Positions 37,000 through 50,006 of a stretch of DNA of 64,000 nt are shown here, piece by piece. How positions within the stretch are numbered: the stretch's first letter is position 1; each line of letters starts with the position of its first letter. A program made the position numbers and the translations under genes. The stretch is from Vibrio harveyi NBRC 15634 = ATCC 14126 = KCTC 12724 (GTDB lineage Bacteria > Pseudomonadota > Gammaproteobacteria > Enterobacterales > Vibrionaceae), in NCBI RefSeq assembly GCF_001591145.1, contig NZ_BCUF01000004.1, positions 62,001-126,000 on the forward strand, in the 5' to 3' direction. Below the pieces are notes generated by a model that was given only the letters and a program-made list of their open reading frames with translations, made no database searches and was not told where the DNA came from.

Positions 37000-38547
37000 A
37001 TGAACGATCAGGTCATTATATTCGACACCACATTGCGTGATGGCGAACAAGCGTTGTCAGCAAGCTTGACGGTTAAAGAAAAACTGCAGATTGCCTATGC
37101 GCTTGAAAGGCTGGGCGTTGATGTTATCGAAGCGGGTTTTCCTGTCTCTTCACCAGGTGATTTCGAGTCCGTACAAACCATCGCAAAACACATAAAAAAT
37201 AGCCGAGTTTGTGCCCTTTCGCGTGCCGTTGCGAAAGACATCGATGCCGCCGCTGAAGCACTAAAAGTCGCTGATGCTTTCCGAATTCACACCTTCATCT
37301 CCACTTCGACTGTTCACGTTCAGGACAAACTTCGCCGCAGCTACGACGATGTGGTTGAAATGGGTGTTAAAGCAGTAAAACACGCACGCAATTACACCGA
37401 TGACGTCGAGTTTTCTTGTGAAGACGCAGGACGCACTCCAATCGACAACCTATGCCGCATGGTTGAAGCCGCTATCGATGCGGGCGCAAGCACCATCAAC
37501 ATTCCAGACACCGTTGGCTACACAGTACCAAGTGAGTTTGGCGGCATCATTGAAACCCTATTCAACCGCGTACCCAACATCGACAAAGCCATCATCTCTG
37601 TGCACTGCCACGATGACTTAGGTATGTCAGTAGCAAACTCTATCGCAGCCGTCCAAGCAGGGGCGCGACAAGTAGAAGGCACCATTAACGGTATCGGTGA
37701 GCGTGCAGGTAACTGTTCTTTAGAAGAAATCGCGATGATCCTAAAAACACGCCAAGAATTCATGGGTGTGCATACCGGTCTAAAACACGACGAAATCCAC
37801 CGCACCAGCAAGTTGGTTAGTCAGCTATGTAACATGCCAATTCAGAGCAATAAAGCGATCGTTGGTGCCAACGCATTCAGCCACTCTTCAGGCATTCACC
37901 AAGATGGGATGCTAAAGAACAAAAACACTTACGAGATCATGACGCCTGAATCGATCGGTCTTAAAAACCAAGCTCTGAACCTAACCAGCCGCAGTGGTCG
38001 TGCAGCCGTGAAAAGCCACATGGATTCAATGGGCTACAAAGAAGAAGAATACAACTTAGATGCGTTGTACGAGGACTTCTTGAAGCTTGCCGACCGTAAG
38101 GGTCAAGTATTTGATTACGATCTAGAAGCCCTAATGCACTTCTCAAACTTGCGTGAAGAAGATGATTTCTACAAGTTGAACTACCTAAGTGTGCAATCAG
38201 GCAGCGTAATGGCGACCACCAGCATCAAGATGCAATGTGGTGATGAGGAAACGTGTGAGGCTGCAGTCGGCAATGGTCCGGTTGATGCGCTATACCAATG
38301 TATCTACCGCGTGACAGGTTACGACATCGTTCTAGACAAGTTCGACCTCACGGCAAAAGGTGAAGGTGAAGATGGTCTTGGTCAAGCAGACATTATCGCC
38401 AACTACAAAGGTCGTAAGTACCACGGTACCGGCGTTTCTACCGATATCGTAGAAGCATCTGGTCAAGCGCTATTACACGTCATCAATAGCATTCATCGTG
38501 CCGATAAGATTGAAGAGATGAAGCAAAAGAAGATCGCGACAGTTTAA
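37000..38547 (+). CDS. leuA: 2-Isopropylmalate synthase
   Basis: A 515-residue enzyme that condenses acetyl-CoA with 2-ketoisovalerate, the committed step of leucine synthesis and the target of leucine feedback. The N-terminal TIM barrel begins [17 protein letters not shown] (metal-binding Asp) and carries the metal-binding His pair in [15 protein letters not shown]. The C-terminal regulatory domain has the [12 protein letters not shown] and [11 protein letters not shown] segments. The ATG at 37000 follows GAAGGAAG. It is first in leuABCD. Confidence 0.97.
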   Translation: MNDQVIIFDTTLRDGEQALSASLTVKEKLQIAYALERLGVDVIEAGFPVSSPGDFESVQTIAKHIKNSRVCALSRAVAKDIDAAAEALKVADAFRIHTFISTSTVHVQDKLRRSYDDVVEMGVKAVKHARNYTDDVEFSCEDAGRTPIDNLCRMVEAAIDAGASTINIPDTVGYTVPSEFGGIIETLFNRVPNIDKAIISVHCHDDLGMSVANSIAAVQAGARQVEGTINGIGERAGNCSLEEIAMILKTRQEFMGVHTGLKHDEIHRTSKLVSQLCNMPIQSNKAIVGANAFSHSSGIHQDGMLKNKNTYEIMTPESIGLKNQALNLTSRSGRAAVKSHMDSMGYKEEEYNLDALYEDFLKLADRKGQVFDYDLEALMHFSNLREEDDFYKLNYLSVQSGSVMATTSIKMQCGDEETCEAAVGNGPVDALYQCIYRVTGYDIVLDKFDLTAKGEGEDGLGQADIIANYKGRKYHGTGVSTDIVEASGQALLHVINSIHRADKIEEMKQKKIATV

Positions 38548-38627
38548 TGTGATTCATTGGGGTCTGATTCACATCTCAGACTCCAACCAAATTCGTTTAG
38601 ATAAGCTCAAAAATTTAGAAATATTAA

Positions 38628-39728
<1,101 letters not shown>

Positions 39729-39839
39729 TACAGAACAGATTCATAATAAATACTAAATCCTCTATCCACCAATGGCTTACCTCTCAGTCATTGGTGCTAA
39801 AACAAAGCGACAAGGATAACGAGGAAAGGAAGCAAACCA

Positions 39840-41258
39840 ATGGGCAAAACACTATACGAAAAAGTCTACGACGCACACGTTGCCGTCGCAGCAGAAGGGG
39901 AAAACCCAATCTTGTACATCGACCGTCATTTGGTACACGAAGTGACGTCTCCGCAGGCATTTGACGGCTTGCGTGAAAAAGGTCGTAAAGTGCGTCAGGT
40001 CAGCAAAACTTTTGCGACTATGGACCACAACGTTTCCACGACGACAAAAGACATCAATGCTTCCGGCGAGATGGCCCGTATCCAGATGGAAACGCTATCG
40101 AAAAACTGTGAAGAATTTGGCGTTACGCTTTACGACATTAACCACAAATACCAAGGCATTGTGCATGTAATGGGACCAGAACTTGGCATTACGTTACCGG
40201 GTATGACCATTGTTTGTGGTGACTCACATACCGCAACTCACGGTGCATTTGGTTCACTTGCATTTGGTATCGGTACTTCAGAAGTGGAGCACGTGCTAGC
40301 AACTCAAACGCTAAAACAAGCACGTGCAAAAACGATGAAAATCGAAGTGAAAGGCAAAGTAGCTCCGGGCATCACTGCTAAAGACATCGTACTTGCCATT
40401 ATTGGTGAGACCACAGCTGCTGGCGGTACAGGTTATGTCGTCGAGTTCTGTGGAGAAGCCATCACTGATCTTTCCATGGAAGGTCGTATGACGGTATGTA
40501 ACATGGCGATTGAGCTAGGCGCAAAAGCAGGCTTGATTGCACCAGATGAAACCACATTCGATTACATTAAAGGTCGTAAGTTCTCGCCACAGGGTGCTGA
40601 ATTTGATGCGGCAGTGGAATACTGGAAAACCTTAAAAACGGATGATGATGCTCAGTTTGATGCCGTAGTAACGCTGAACGGTGCAGACATCAAGCCACAA
40701 GTCACCTGGGGCACAAACCCAGGTCAAGTAATCGCTGTAGACCAGCCAATCCCAACACCAGAGAGCTTTGCAGATCCAGTAGAAAAAGCCTCTGCTGAAA
40801 AAGCGTTGGCTTACATGGGACTTGAAGCTGGTAAGTCGTTATCAGATTACAACGTCGATAAAGTCTTTGTTGGTTCTTGTACTAACTCACGAATCGAAGA
40901 CATGCGTGCAGCAGCAGAAGTAGCGAAAGGTCGTAAAGTCGCAGAGCATGTTCAAGCTCTTATCGTTCCGGGCTCAGAACAAGTAAAAGCCCAAGCTGAA
41001 GCGGAAGGCTTGGACGTTATCTTTAAAGAGGCAGGATTTGAATGGCGTCTACCGGGTTGCTCAATGTGTCTGGCCATGAACAACGACCGCTTGGGTCCCC
41101 ATGAGCGTTGTGCGTCAACATCAAACCGTAACTTTGAAGGTCGCCAAGGTCGTGATGGTCGCACCCACTTAGTTAGCCCTGCTATGGCAGCGGCAGCGGC
41201 AATCGCTGGTCACTTTGTTGATATTCGCGAATTGACTTCTTTTGAGAACCAGGACTAG
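39840..41258 (+). CDS. leuC: 3-Isopropylmalate dehydratase large subunit
   Basis: A 472-residue aconitase-family subunit that holds a 4Fe-4S cluster and with LeuD isomerises 2- to 3-isopropylmalate. Cluster Cys residues lie in [11 protein letters not shown] and [11 protein letters not shown]. The [12 protein letters not shown] motif is present. Its length is near the family norm (466 in E. coli). It ends 10 bases before leuD. Confidence 0.97.
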   Translation: MGKTLYEKVYDAHVAVAAEGENPILYIDRHLVHEVTSPQAFDGLREKGRKVRQVSKTFATMDHNVSTTTKDINASGEMARIQMETLSKNCEEFGVTLYDINHKYQGIVHVMGPELGITLPGMTIVCGDSHTATHGAFGSLAFGIGTSEVEHVLATQTLKQARAKTMKIEVKGKVAPGITAKDIVLAIIGETTAAGGTGYVVEFCGEAITDLSMEGRMTVCNMAIELGAKAGLIAPDETTFDYIKGRKFSPQGAEFDAAVEYWKTLKTDDDAQFDAVVTLNGADIKPQVTWGTNPGQVIAVDQPIPTPESFADPVEKASAEKALAYMGLEAGKSLSDYNVDKVFVGSCTNSRIEDMRAAAEVAKGRKVAEHVQALIVPGSEQVKAQAEAEGLDVIFKEAGFEWRLPGCSMCLAMNNDRLGPHERCASTSNRNFEGRQGRDGRTHLVSPAMAAAAAIAGHFVDIRELTSFENQD

Positions 41259-41268
41259 GAGAGAACAG

Positions 41269-41871
41269 ATGTCAGGTTTTAAACAACACACAGGCTTAGT
41301 TGTTCCTCTAGATGCAGCGAACGTAGATACCGATGCCATTATTCCTAAGCAGTTCCTACAAAAGGTATCTCGTCTAGGTTTTGGTAAACACTTGTTCCAT
41401 GACTGGCGTTTCTTAGATGATGCTGGCGAACAGCCAAATCCAGAGTTCGTGATGAACGCTCCGCGCTACCAAGGCGCTTCTATCTTGCTAGCACGAGAAA
41501 ACTTCGGTTGTGGATCTTCTCGTGAGCACGCCCCTTGGGCATTAGCCGATTACGGCATCAAAGCGATGATTGCACCTAGCTTTGCCGATATTTTTTACGG
41601 CAACTCCATCAACAACCAGATGGTACCTGTTCGCCTTACAGAACAAGAAGTGGATGAAATATTCCAATTTGTTGAGGCTAACGAAGGCGCTGAAGTGGAA
41701 GTGGACTTAGAAGCTAATGTCGTTCGTGCTAACGGCAAAGAATATGGTTTTGAAATCGACACCTTCCGTCGTCATTGCTTACTGAACGGTTTAGACAATA
41801 TCGGTCTGACCCTTCAACACGAAGATAAGATTGCTGAATACGAAGCGAAAATTCCAAGCTTCTTAAGCTAA
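41269..41871 (+). CDS. leuD: 3-Isopropylmalate dehydratase small subunit
   Basis: A 200-residue swivel-domain partner of LeuC. Conserved segments are [30 protein letters not shown] and [19 protein letters not shown]. The ATG at 41269 follows TAGGAGAG, the leuC stop lying within that site. It is the last gene of leuABCD and is followed by a terminator. Confidence 0.97.
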   Translation: MSGFKQHTGLVVPLDAANVDTDAIIPKQFLQKVSRLGFGKHLFHDWRFLDDAGEQPNPEFVMNAPRYQGASILLARENFGCGSSREHAPWALADYGIKAMIAPSFADIFYGNSINNQMVPVRLTEQEVDEIFQFVEANEGAEVEVDLEANVVRANGKEYGFEIDTFRRHCLLNGLDNIGLTLQHEDKIAEYEAKIPSFLS

Positions 41872-41897
41872 TTCAAATCGAGATTGAAACAAATACA

Positions 41898-41922
41898 AGG
41901 TTGGCTTATGCCAGCCTTTTTT
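41898..41922 (+). terminator. Terminator of leuABCD
   Basis: AGGTTGGC-ttat-GCCAGCCT followed by a T-rich tail. Confidence 0.85.
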
Positions 41923-42004
41923 CTTTTATTTTCATTACCTCAGAAAGAAACTACTTCTTCTACAGGTCTACACTATCAACAAGGTTTAACCCAAAGGTTC
42001 AATT

Positions 42005-42787
42005 ATGAAGCGTCTATTATTGATATTGTGTGCCCTCGTCTCTTTCTCCGCTTTTTCTGCGCCGAAATCCGATTTGTGGCCGTATTGGAAGCAATCGAAT
42101 CAAGCCAGCAAAACACAAATTTCTCATCAAGAATGGCAACAACTATTAGACCGCTATTTGGTTGAGCAGGATGAAAACACGTTATTTCGCTATAACCAAG
42201 TTTCAGCAACGGATAAAGCGAAGTTAAAACAGTACATCCAACGCTTAGCCAAACTCGATCCCCTACAATACAATCAAGCAGAGCAATACGCGTATTGGGT
42301 TAACCTTTATAACGCCATCACCGTTGACCTAATTTTGGATAACTACCCTGTTAAATCCATTACGAAACTAGGCGGGCTATTTAGCTTTGGACCTTGGGGA
42401 GACGAAGTTGTGGTGGTGAATGGTAAAGATTTGACTTTAAACGATATTGAACATCGTATTTTGCGTCCAATTTGGCAAGATCCGAGAACACACTATGCAG
42501 TGAATTGTGCAAGCTTGGGATGTCCAAATTTACAAACTCAAGCATTCACCGCTGAAAACACGCAAGCGCTACTCGACTCTGCAGCCAAAACATTTATTAA
42601 CAGTAGTAAAGGTGTATCAATTAAAGGTAATTCAGCGCAGCTTTCTTCCATTTATGACTGGTTTGCTGAAGATTTTGGTGGTGAGGAACAAGTATTTAAT
42701 CACATTGCTCAATATGCTCCGCAATACCAAGGCTTTTCTGGAAAAGTAAAATACGAATACGATTGGAATCTAAATCAAGCCAATTGA
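42005..42787 (+). CDS. DUF547 exported protein
   Basis: A 260-residue protein of the DUF547 family, of unknown function. A signal peptide of about 18 residues ends in FSA. The family core is visible: YAYWVNLYNAITVDLILDNYP, then NDIEHRILRP and HYAVNCASLGCPNL, whose Cys pair is conserved in the family and could be part of an active site. The fold is thought to be transglutaminase-like, which I have not verified. It stands alone between the leu operon and djlA. Confidence 0.85.
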   Translation: MKRLLLILCALVSFSAFSAPKSDLWPYWKQSNQASKTQISHQEWQQLLDRYLVEQDENTLFRYNQVSATDKAKLKQYIQRLAKLDPLQYNQAEQYAYWVNLYNAITVDLILDNYPVKSITKLGGLFSFGPWGDEVVVVNGKDLTLNDIEHRILRPIWQDPRTHYAVNCASLGCPNLQTQAFTAENTQALLDSAAKTFINSSKGVSIKGNSAQLSSIYDWFAEDFGGEEQVFNHIAQYAPQYQGFSGKVKYEYDWNLNQAN

Positions 42788-42872
42788 TGGGGACTGGTAG
42801 GTCTATGCGCTTTTGGATCATGCTAACCCGAAAGCTCGAAACCATCACCAAACCAAAGACCAGACAGAAACT

Positions 42873-42898
42873 AAAAAAGGGCACTAGGTGCCCTTTTT
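42873..42898. terminator. Bidirectional terminator
   Basis: AAGGGCAC-tag-GTGCCCTT, A-rich before and T-rich after, between the DUF547 gene and the convergent djlA. Confidence 0.85.
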
Positions 42899-42923
42899 AT
42901 TGAGATTTGATAAGAATACGCGC

Positions 42924-43784
42924 TTATTTAAAGCCCTTCACCTTTTTGATCAGATCGTACGCGTTTTGAATTTCCTGCGACTTTTCTTTCGCAACGTTCA
43001 TCATCTCTGGTGGTAGACCTTTTGCCATCAATTTATCTGGGTGATGCTCGTTCATCAATTTACGGTAAGCGCGCTTAACGGTTTTACCGTCTGCATCTGA
43101 AGACACATCCAGAATTTTATAGGCATCGGCCAACTGGTCTGCTTGTGACGCTTGCTGCCACCCTGCACCTGAAGATTGATACTGACCTTGCTGCTGACCA
43201 TGGAAGCCACCTTGGCTTTGGAAACGGAAAGCCGCTTCTTGCATATTGAGACGTCGCTCTAGCTGTTCGGAAGAGAAACCAAGACCACGAGCAATTTTAT
43301 GTAGAACACTGCGCTCACTCGGGTGAATAGAACCATCGGCAAATGCGGCAGAAATTTGTAACTCTAAAAAGAATTGCAGCAAATCAAAGCGACCGGCTGA
43401 AGAGATCTTCACTCGGACCAATACTTCTTCCAGCGGAAAGTCGCTCTCTTTACCTTCTCTGAATGCATCTTGGGCAGCACGGCGTTGCTCACCATGAAGG
43501 CTCATGCGGTCCATCATCGTTGAAGCAAGTTGAATCTCTTCTTTCGTTACCTGCCCTTTGGCTTTAGCCACATGTCCCATTACTGCGAATGCTGCTTTAA
43601 AAAATTCTTCCTGACGTTGAGCTTGGCTTGGACCTTTACCAAAACCGCCAGTAGAAAACCCCGCTTGACTCAAACGACGTGCTTTATCGAATTGGTGACC
43701 GATAAATAGACCAAACAATAAACCGAATGGACCTCCGAGTAACAAGCCAAAAAAGGCACCCAATATTTTGCCAAAAATATGCAT
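42924..43784 (-). CDS. djlA: DjlA, membrane-anchored DnaJ-like co-chaperone
   Basis: A 286-residue inner-membrane co-chaperone that works with DnaK. The N-terminal transmembrane segment is Gly-rich (KILGAFFGLLLGGPFGLLFG), the kind known to drive dimerisation. A TerB-like helical domain fills the middle, and a J domain with the HPD motif (NEHHPDKLMAK) ends the protein. In E. coli it affects capsule signalling through Rcs. It is divergent from lptD, a conserved arrangement. Confidence 0.95.
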   Translation of the reverse strand: MHIFGKILGAFFGLLLGGPFGLLFGLFIGHQFDKARRLSQAGFSTGGFGKGPSQAQRQEEFFKAAFAVMGHVAKAKGQVTKEEIQLASTMMDRMSLHGEQRRAAQDAFREGKESDFPLEEVLVRVKISSAGRFDLLQFFLELQISAAFADGSIHPSERSVLHKIARGLGFSSEQLERRLNMQEAAFRFQSQGGFHGQQQGQYQSSGAGWQQASQADQLADAYKILDVSSDADGKTVKRAYRKLMNEHHPDKLMAKGLPPEMMNVAKEKSQEIQNAYDLIKKVKGFK

Positions 43785-44053
43785 TATGTGTTCTCTATCA
43801 ATGAATTTTTATCGACGACGGCGGTCTTATAGTGCCGGACGCAACGATTTCCTTTATGATAATGGAATTAGTTTTTTTACGGTCAGGCTATTTCGCCTGC
43901 TTATCTTTGCAGCTATTTTATATCGGCATTATGCCACAGCGAGTCCATGCTCTGGGATAATTGCAAACTATAGTTGATTCATTTGGCTATAAAGCTAGGG
44001 TACAACAAGCCCTATAGCCATCGAGTAGTAGTGACACAGGAAAGTTCAATTCA

Positions 44054-46399
44054 ATGCAACATTTCTCCCGCACATTTTTAGCGGCCTCTATCAGCACCGC
44101 CTTGTTTGTACCCACCACTCAAGCTGAAGCGAATATCAATGATAGTGTGCAGGAAATGCCCATCACAGATCAATGTTTGGTCGAGACAAGTGGTGAGGAG
44201 GACGCGCTAAATTCCCCAGTCGTAGTACAAGCTGATAGTCTTCAGGCGATCAATGGCGACAAAGCCCAATACTCCGGCAACGTAGAAGTGACGCAAGGAC
44301 CAAAGAAGATTACTGCGGATAGCGTGACACTTCATCAGCAAGACAATGTAGTGGTAGCGGAAGGTAACGTAACCTTCAATGACGGTAAGGTGAAGGCGCG
44401 CTCTGATCGTGTCACCAACGACATCAACCGAGATACCTTCTCGCTAGAAAATACCGACTACCAATTCCTTTGCCAGCAAGGTCGAGGTACCGCAGCGTAT
44501 ATCGCACGTACGGGTCAATCCGTTTATGAGCTGGAAGACGGCTCTATCACATCATGCCCTCAAGGCGATAACTCTTGGCGATTAGTCGCATCAGGTATTG
44601 ATGTCGACCAAGATGAAGAAACCGCTACACTGCACCACCCTCGTTTTGAAGTATTGGACGTTCCCGTTTTTTACGTACCGTACTTAACAATGCCAATTGG
44701 TGATACGCGTAAGACAGGTTTCCTATTCCCTTCTCTGTCGTATGGCTCCAACGATGGTATGGAAGTTGAGATTCCATTCTATTGGAACATCGCGCCTGAG
44801 TACGACATGACGATTACCCCGTTATACATGCAGAAGCGTGGTAACAAGCTCGACGCTGATTTTCGTTACCTAACCGATGGTTGGGGACAAGGTGAAATCA
44901 AAGGCGAGTACATGAACAGCGACAAGAAGTACAACGACGAGTCGCGTTGGGGTTACCAGTTCAAACATGAAGGCATCATCAACAAGCAATGGTTAGTCAA
45001 CTTAGACTACTCCAAAGTCAGCGATATTGATTACTTCCGAGATCTCAGCTCTGATATTGGTAACCGAGAAGATGGTCAGTTGCTTCAAGAAGGTGAAGTA
45101 CAATACCGTTCGAATTTCTGGGATGCATCACTGCGAGTTCGTGATTTCCAAATCCTACTTCAAGACGAGAACCAACCATACCGTCTGCTGCCTCAGTTGG
45201 ATTTGAACTACTACACACCACTCATGGGCAATTACGTTAACTTTGACGTGAAGAGCCAAATCAGCCGCTTTGATACTGATGATACAGCTAAGCCCGATGC
45301 AACTCGTGTTCACGTAGAGCCAGGTCTTACTATCCCGCTTTCGAACTCATGGGCGACATGGACTACAGAAGCTCGTGTCCTATCGACATACTACTCTCAA
45401 GACTTAACAGGGCTAACAGATACTAATTTACGCAACCAGCTTGATGAAAACGTATCACGCGTCATTCCAGAGTTCCGTACGCATGCACGTATGTATCTAG
45501 AGCGTGACACTAGCTGGATTGAAGGCTACACACAAACGCTAGAGCCTCAGTTGCAGTACTTGTATGTCCCTGAAGAAGATCAGACGAACATCTACAACTA
45601 CGATACCACCTTGCTGCAAACTGACTACTATGGTCTATTCCGCAGCCGTAAATACAGTGGCATTGATAAGATCGCATCAGCAAACCAGTTGAGTTACGGT
45701 GCAAGTACTCGATTCTTTGATGATGACTATAAAGAACGCCTCAATATCTCGTTTGGTCAGATCTACTACTTCGATAAGAAAACCAAGATCAGTAACAGTT
45801 CTGGCGTGCCAGATGAGACCTCAAACTACTCATCTTGGGCTATTGAAACAGACTTCAACTACAACGATTACCTGTTCTACCACGGCGGTATTCAATACGA
45901 CATTGATTTGAGCGCAATGCAGCTTGCTAACAGCACGCTGGAATACCAATTCGATGGCGGTTTTGTTCAAGGTAACTACCGTTACGTCACTCGAGAATAC
46001 ATCGAAGATACGATCATTCTCAAAAACCTAGATACGATCACTCGTAAGGGTATTTCACAAGCTGGCCTTGTAGCGGCTTACGAGTTCAACCCAAGCTGGT
46101 CTGCAAGTGGTCAGTACTACTACGACCTGAATGAAAACATTGATATGGAATGGTTGGCGAGCGTGCGCTACCAATCTGACTGTTGGTACTTTGGTTTGAC
46201 ATATTCCAACCAACTGCTTGGCTGGGATGAAAAAGCCATCGGCAGTGCTGGCGCATCACCAAAATACGAAAACAACATCAGCGTGAACTTTGGTATTCAA
46301 GGTTTTGCAACCAACCAACGAGCTGATACTGCGGCGAAAGAGCTTGATGGCTCAGACAACGCAATCAAATACGGTCGTCCATTCTATTTGAACAATTAA
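44054..46399 (+). CDS. lptD: LPS-assembly protein LptD
   Basis: A 781-residue outer-membrane beta-barrel that with LptE places LPS in the outer leaflet. The signal peptide ends near TQA. An OstA-like N-terminal domain follows (about residues 50-180), with [18 protein letters not shown]. The large C-terminal barrel follows. Cys residues are at Cys41, in QFLCQQG, in ITSCPQGD, and one in SDCWYFG near the end. E. coli has two adjacent Cys at the last site, so the disulfide pattern differs slightly. It is first of lptD-surA-pdxA-rsmA-apaG-apaH. Confidence 0.96.
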   Translation: MQHFSRTFLAASISTALFVPTTQAEANINDSVQEMPITDQCLVETSGEEDALNSPVVVQADSLQAINGDKAQYSGNVEVTQGPKKITADSVTLHQQDNVVVAEGNVTFNDGKVKARSDRVTNDINRDTFSLENTDYQFLCQQGRGTAAYIARTGQSVYELEDGSITSCPQGDNSWRLVASGIDVDQDEETATLHHPRFEVLDVPVFYVPYLTMPIGDTRKTGFLFPSLSYGSNDGMEVEIPFYWNIAPEYDMTITPLYMQKRGNKLDADFRYLTDGWGQGEIKGEYMNSDKKYNDESRWGYQFKHEGIINKQWLVNLDYSKVSDIDYFRDLSSDIGNREDGQLLQEGEVQYRSNFWDASLRVRDFQILLQDENQPYRLLPQLDLNYYTPLMGNYVNFDVKSQISRFDTDDTAKPDATRVHVEPGLTIPLSNSWATWTTEARVLSTYYSQDLTGLTDTNLRNQLDENVSRVIPEFRTHARMYLERDTSWIEGYTQTLEPQLQYLYVPEEDQTNIYNYDTTLLQTDYYGLFRSRKYSGIDKIASANQLSYGASTRFFDDDYKERLNISFGQIYYFDKKTKISNSSGVPDETSNYSSWAIETDFNYNDYLFYHGGIQYDIDLSAMQLANSTLEYQFDGGFVQGNYRYVTREYIEDTIILKNLDTITRKGISQAGLVAAYEFNPSWSASGQYYYDLNENIDMEWLASVRYQSDCWYFGLTYSNQLLGWDEKAIGSAGASPKYENNISVNFGIQGFATNQRADTAAKELDGSDNAIKYGRPFYLNN

Positions 46400-46460
46400 T
46401 CAAATTAGGCGTCTTAAACAATAGCAAGACGCTTAATCTATATTACTGACGGAATTTTTA

Positions 46461-47744
46461 ATGAAAATTTGGAAATCACTCTTATTCACCGCGCTACTTT
46501 CTTGTGGTGTAACCGCTGCGCCAGTAGAGCTTGATAAGGTTGCGGTTATCGTTAACGACGGCGTAATTCTTCAAAGTGACATCGATACTGCGATGAAGAC
46601 GCTTCAGGCAAATGCTCGTCAAAATGGCAAGAGCCTACCTTCAGCAAGTGTGCTGAAAGACCAAGTGGTAGAAAAACTGATCATCGACACACTACAAGGA
46701 CAGGAAGCTGATCGTATTGGCGTCCGTATCGATGACAACCGTCTAAACCAAGCAATTGCGGAAATTGCTCGTAATAACAAGCAGACCGTAGAGCAACTTG
46801 CAGCATCTGTTCAAGCTGAAGGTCTAAGCTACCCAGAGTTTCGTGAACAGATCCGTAAAGAAATTGCGGCTTCTGAAGCTCGCAATGCGCTAGTGCGTCG
46901 TCGTATCAATATTCTTCCTGCTGAAGTAGATAGCCTTGCCGACCAACTGGCAAAAGAAACCAATGCAACCGTTCAGTACAAAATTGGTCATATTCAACTT
47001 CGCTTTTCTGATGATAAAGACAAGTCAGAAGTAGAAGCCGAAGCAAAAGCCTTGGTTAAGAAACTAAAAGACGGTGCTGACTTCTCGGAAATGGCATACA
47101 CCTATTCAAAAGGTCCAAAAGCCCTACAGGGTGGTGATTGGGGTTGGATGCGTAAAGAAGAAATGCCGACCATCTTTGCAGACCAGATCAAAATGCAAAA
47201 CAAAGGTAGCATCATTGGTCCATTCCGCAGCGGCGTAGGCTTCCACATCCTAAAAATTGAAGATGTAAAAGGTCTTGAAACCGTGGCAGTAACAGAAGTA
47301 AATGCTCGCCATATCCTAATCAAACCGACTGTAATCCTAAGTGATGATGGTGCGAAGAAAGAGCTAAATGACTTTATTCGTCGTATCAAGGCAGGTGAAG
47401 CGACCTTTGCTCAGTTAGCGACACAATACAGCCAAGACCCTGGTTCAGCAGCGCAAAATGGTGAGCTAGGTTACCAAACTCCTGACCTATACGTGCCAGA
47501 ATTTAAACACCAAGTAGAAACACTGCCAATCGGCTCAATCAGTGAACCATTTAAAACGGTACACGGTTGGCACATTGTTGAAGTTCTAGACCGTCGCCAG
47601 GTAGACCGCACGGATTCAGCGATGAAGAACAAAGCATACCGAATTCTATTTAACCGTAAGTTTAATGAAGAAGCTGGCGCATGGATGCAAGAGCTACGCG
47701 CAAGCGCATTCGTTGAAATCGTGGATGATAATGATGGCAACTAA
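46461..47744 (+). CDS. surA: Periplasmic chaperone and PPIase SurA
   Basis: A 427-residue periplasmic chaperone for outer-membrane proteins such as LptD. The signal peptide ends near GVTAA. The N-terminal chaperone domain has [16 protein letters not shown]. Two parvulin domains follow, the first around [12 protein letters not shown] to FHILKIEDV and the second around NARHILIKP to [12 protein letters not shown] small hairpin (GCGTCTT/AAGACGC, 46409-46432) lies in the 61-base gap after lptD. It overlaps the pdxA start. Confidence 0.96.
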   Translation: MKIWKSLLFTALLSCGVTAAPVELDKVAVIVNDGVILQSDIDTAMKTLQANARQNGKSLPSASVLKDQVVEKLIIDTLQGQEADRIGVRIDDNRLNQAIAEIARNNKQTVEQLAASVQAEGLSYPEFREQIRKEIAASEARNALVRRRINILPAEVDSLADQLAKETNATVQYKIGHIQLRFSDDKDKSEVEAEAKALVKKLKDGADFSEMAYTYSKGPKALQGGDWGWMRKEEMPTIFADQIKMQNKGSIIGPFRSGVGFHILKIEDVKGLETVAVTEVNARHILIKPTVILSDDGAKKELNDFIRRIKAGEATFAQLATQYSQDPGSAAQNGELGYQTPDLYVPEFKHQVETLPIGSISEPFKTVHGWHIVEVLDRRQVDRTDSAMKNKAYRILFNRKFNEEAGAWMQELRASAFVEIVDDNDGN

Positions 47745-48732
47745 TTCGATTCGCAGAATCGTCGTAACCGCAGGGGAACCTGCGGGTATCGGTCCCGATT
47801 TGGTGCTCGCCTTGTCTAAGGAAGACTGGGCACACCAAATCGTCGTCTGCGCAGACAAAAACATGCTGTTGGAACGTGCCGCACTACTCGGCATTGATGT
47901 TCAACTGACTGATTACAATCCAGAAGAAGCACCCAAAGCCCAAAAAGCGGGTACCTTGATCGTTGACCATATCGAAATGGCAGAGAATGTCATCGCTGGT
48001 CAACTCAATGAAGCTAACGGTCACTACGTATTAAAAACACTAGAAAGAGCCGCTTTGGGCTGTATGAATGATGAATTTGATGCTATTGTCACCGGCCCTG
48101 TACATAAGGGGGTGATCAATCGCTCAGGCGTTGCTTTCAGTGGTCATACTGAATTCTTCGCCGAGAAGTCCAACACACCGTTGGTCGTGATGATGCTGGC
48201 AACTGAAGGACTGAGAGTAGCACTTGTCACTACGCACATTCCTTTGGCTTACGTATCAAAAGCCGTCACGGAAGAGCGATTAGAAAAAATCATCGATATT
48301 CTTCATAAAGATCTTGTAGAAAAATTTGCCATCTCGCAGCCAAACATCTATGTTTGCGGGTTAAATCCACATGCGGGAGAAGATGGCTGTTTGGGTCGCG
48401 AAGAGATCGAGACCATCACTCCGACATTGGAAAAGATTCGACAAGAAAAAGGAATCAATCTGATCGGTCCATTACCGGCAGATACCATTTTCAATGAAAA
48501 GTATTTAAACGATGCTGATGCTGTTTTAGGCATGTACCACGACCAAGTGTTGCCAGTATTAAAGTACAAAGGCTTTGGTCGTTCAGTAAACATTACTCTT
48601 GGTCTACCTTTTATTAGAACCTCGGTGGATCACGGTACTGCATTAGAACTGGCAGGGACAGGTCAAGCGGATACAGGGAGCTTCCGAACAGCGCTCACGC
48701 ATGCGATAGAATTGGTAGAGAAGAAACAATGA
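47731..48732 (+). CDS. pdxA: 4-Hydroxythreonine-4-phosphate dehydrogenase
   Basis: A 333-residue NAD-dependent enzyme of pyridoxal-phosphate synthesis. The N-terminus [37 protein letters not shown] and the metal-binding [15 protein letters not shown] are typical. Two ATGs in a row (47731 and 47734) lie inside the surA 3' end, so the genes overlap by 11-14 bases and are probably coupled. Upstream in-frame starts to 47665 are ignored. The last 4 bases overlap rsmA (ATGA). Confidence 0.95.
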   Translation: MMATNSIRRIVVTAGEPAGIGPDLVLALSKEDWAHQIVVCADKNMLLERAALLGIDVQLTDYNPEEAPKAQKAGTLIVDHIEMAENVIAGQLNEANGHYVLKTLERAALGCMNDEFDAIVTGPVHKGVINRSGVAFSGHTEFFAEKSNTPLVVMMLATEGLRVALVTTHIPLAYVSKAVTEERLEKIIDILHKDLVEKFAISQPNIYVCGLNPHAGEDGCLGREEIETITPTLEKIRQEKGINLIGPLPADTIFNEKYLNDADAVLGMYHDQVLPVLKYKGFGRSVNITLGLPFIRTSVDHGTALELAGTGQADTGSFRTALTHAIELVEKKQ

Positions 48733-49538
48733 GAAATGATGTCCATTTAGGACACAAAGCGCGTAAACGTTTTGGTCAAAACTTCCTGAACGATCCGTAC
48801 ATTATTGACGGTATCGTATCAGCAATTAACCCAAGACCAGGTCAAAACCTGGTTGAGATCGGCCCGGGTCTAGGTGCAATCACCGAACCTGTTGGTCGCG
48901 AAGTCGACAAGTTCACGGTGATCGAATTGGACCGTGACCTAGCAGAACGTCTACGCAACCATCCTGAATTGGCAGATAAGCTTACTATCCATGAAGGCGA
49001 CGCGATGCGTTTCGACTTCACTCAACTGGTGAAGCCAAACAACAAGCTGCGTATCTTTGGTAACTTGCCATACAACATCTCTACACCATTGATGTTCCAC
49101 CTATTTGAATTCCATAAAGACATTCAAGATATGCACTTTATGCTTCAAAAAGAAGTAGTAAACCGCTTGGCAGCAGGTCCGGGTAGCAAGGCTTATGGTC
49201 GTCTAACGGTCATGGCGCAGTACTACTGTAAAGTAGTACCAGTGCTAGAAGTGCCACCAACCGCTTTTGTTCCGCCACCGAAAGTAGACTCAGCTGTTGT
49301 TCGTCTAGTACCTTACGAAGAACTTCCATGCCCAGCTAAAGATCTACGTTTGCTGGAGCGAGTATGTCGTGAAGGCTTTAACCAACGCCGTAAAACAGTA
49401 CGTAACTGTTATAAATCTCTGCTCAGTACAGAGGTGTTGGAAGAGCTTGGTATCAACCCAGGCATGCGTCCAGAAAACTTGACGCTACAACAATTCGTCG
49501 CCATGGCGAACTGGCTCGCGGATAACCCGCAGCACTAA
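48729..49538 (+). CDS. rsmA: 16S rRNA dimethyladenosine transferase RsmA (KsgA)
   Basis: A 269-residue SAM-dependent methyltransferase that dimethylates two adjacent adenines in helix 45 of 16S rRNA. The substrate and SAM motifs are [24 protein letters not shown] and the catalytic [16 protein letters not shown]. The C-terminal domain has [15 protein letters not shown]. It overlaps pdxA by 4 bases (ATGA) and is followed by a hairpin before apaG. Confidence 0.97.
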   Translation: MRNDVHLGHKARKRFGQNFLNDPYIIDGIVSAINPRPGQNLVEIGPGLGAITEPVGREVDKFTVIELDRDLAERLRNHPELADKLTIHEGDAMRFDFTQLVKPNNKLRIFGNLPYNISTPLMFHLFEFHKDIQDMHFMLQKEVVNRLAAGPGSKAYGRLTVMAQYYCKVVPVLEVPPTAFVPPPKVDSAVVRLVPYEELPCPAKDLRLLERVCREGFNQRRKTVRNCYKSLLSTEVLEELGINPGMRPENLTLQQFVAMANWLADNPQH

Positions 49539-49550
49539 GAACTCAAACGA

Positions 49551-49584
49551 TAAGCCAAACCCTTGCCGGTTTGGCTTATTATTA
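49551..49584 (+). terminator. Hairpin between rsmA and apaG
   Basis: TAAGCCAAACC-cttgcc-GGTTTGGCTTA forms a perfect 11-bp stem with a TTATTATT tail. It may separate rsmA from apaGH or only reduce read-through. Confidence 0.6.
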
Positions 49585-49613
49585 TTGGGATATTACGTTT
49601 CTGAGGAGTGCAC

Positions 49614-49994
49614 ATGGACGTCATTCAACCTTGCATTAAGATTCAAGTTCATACCAAATACATCGAAGAACAGTCCAATCCAGAGCTACAACGCTATGTG
49701 TTCGCTTACGTCATCACAATAAAAAACCTCAGCCAACAAACGGTACAATTAGTCAGTCGTCGCTGGTTGATTACCGACTCCAACGGTAAGCAAATGACGG
49801 TAGAGGGAGAAGGTGTCGTTGGTCAACAACCCTTTATCGCAGGTAATGACGAGTATACTTACAGCAGTGGCACTGCGTTAGAAACACCAGTTGGTGTCAT
49901 GCAGGGACACTACATGTTACTGGATGAAAAAGGACAGGAATTCATCACTGAGATTGATCCATTCCGCTTGGCTGTTCCTAACGTCTTAAATTAA
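49614..49994 (+). CDS. apaG: ApaG
   Basis: A 126-residue ApaG/DUF525 protein with a fibronectin-III-like beta fold. The conserved core is [13 protein letters not shown] (seen as [10 protein letters not shown]), [12 protein letters not shown] and [11 protein letters not shown]. Its role is unclear, and in E. coli it has been tied to cobalt resistance and to stress. The ATG at 49614 follows GAGGAG. The GTG two codons earlier is less likely. It lies 12 bases before apaH. Confidence 0.95.
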   Translation: MDVIQPCIKIQVHTKYIEEQSNPELQRYVFAYVITIKNLSQQTVQLVSRRWLITDSNGKQMTVEGEGVVGQQPFIAGNDEYTYSSGTALETPVGVMQGHYMLLDEKGQEFITEIDPFRLAVPNVLN

Positions 49995-50006
49995 TCAGGA
50001 GACTCT

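Noticed and set aside
36472..37050. Minus-strand open frames across the leu leader
   Set aside because: They run antisense to the leuL-attenuator region and overlap each other in different frames. The leader structure explains the sequence.
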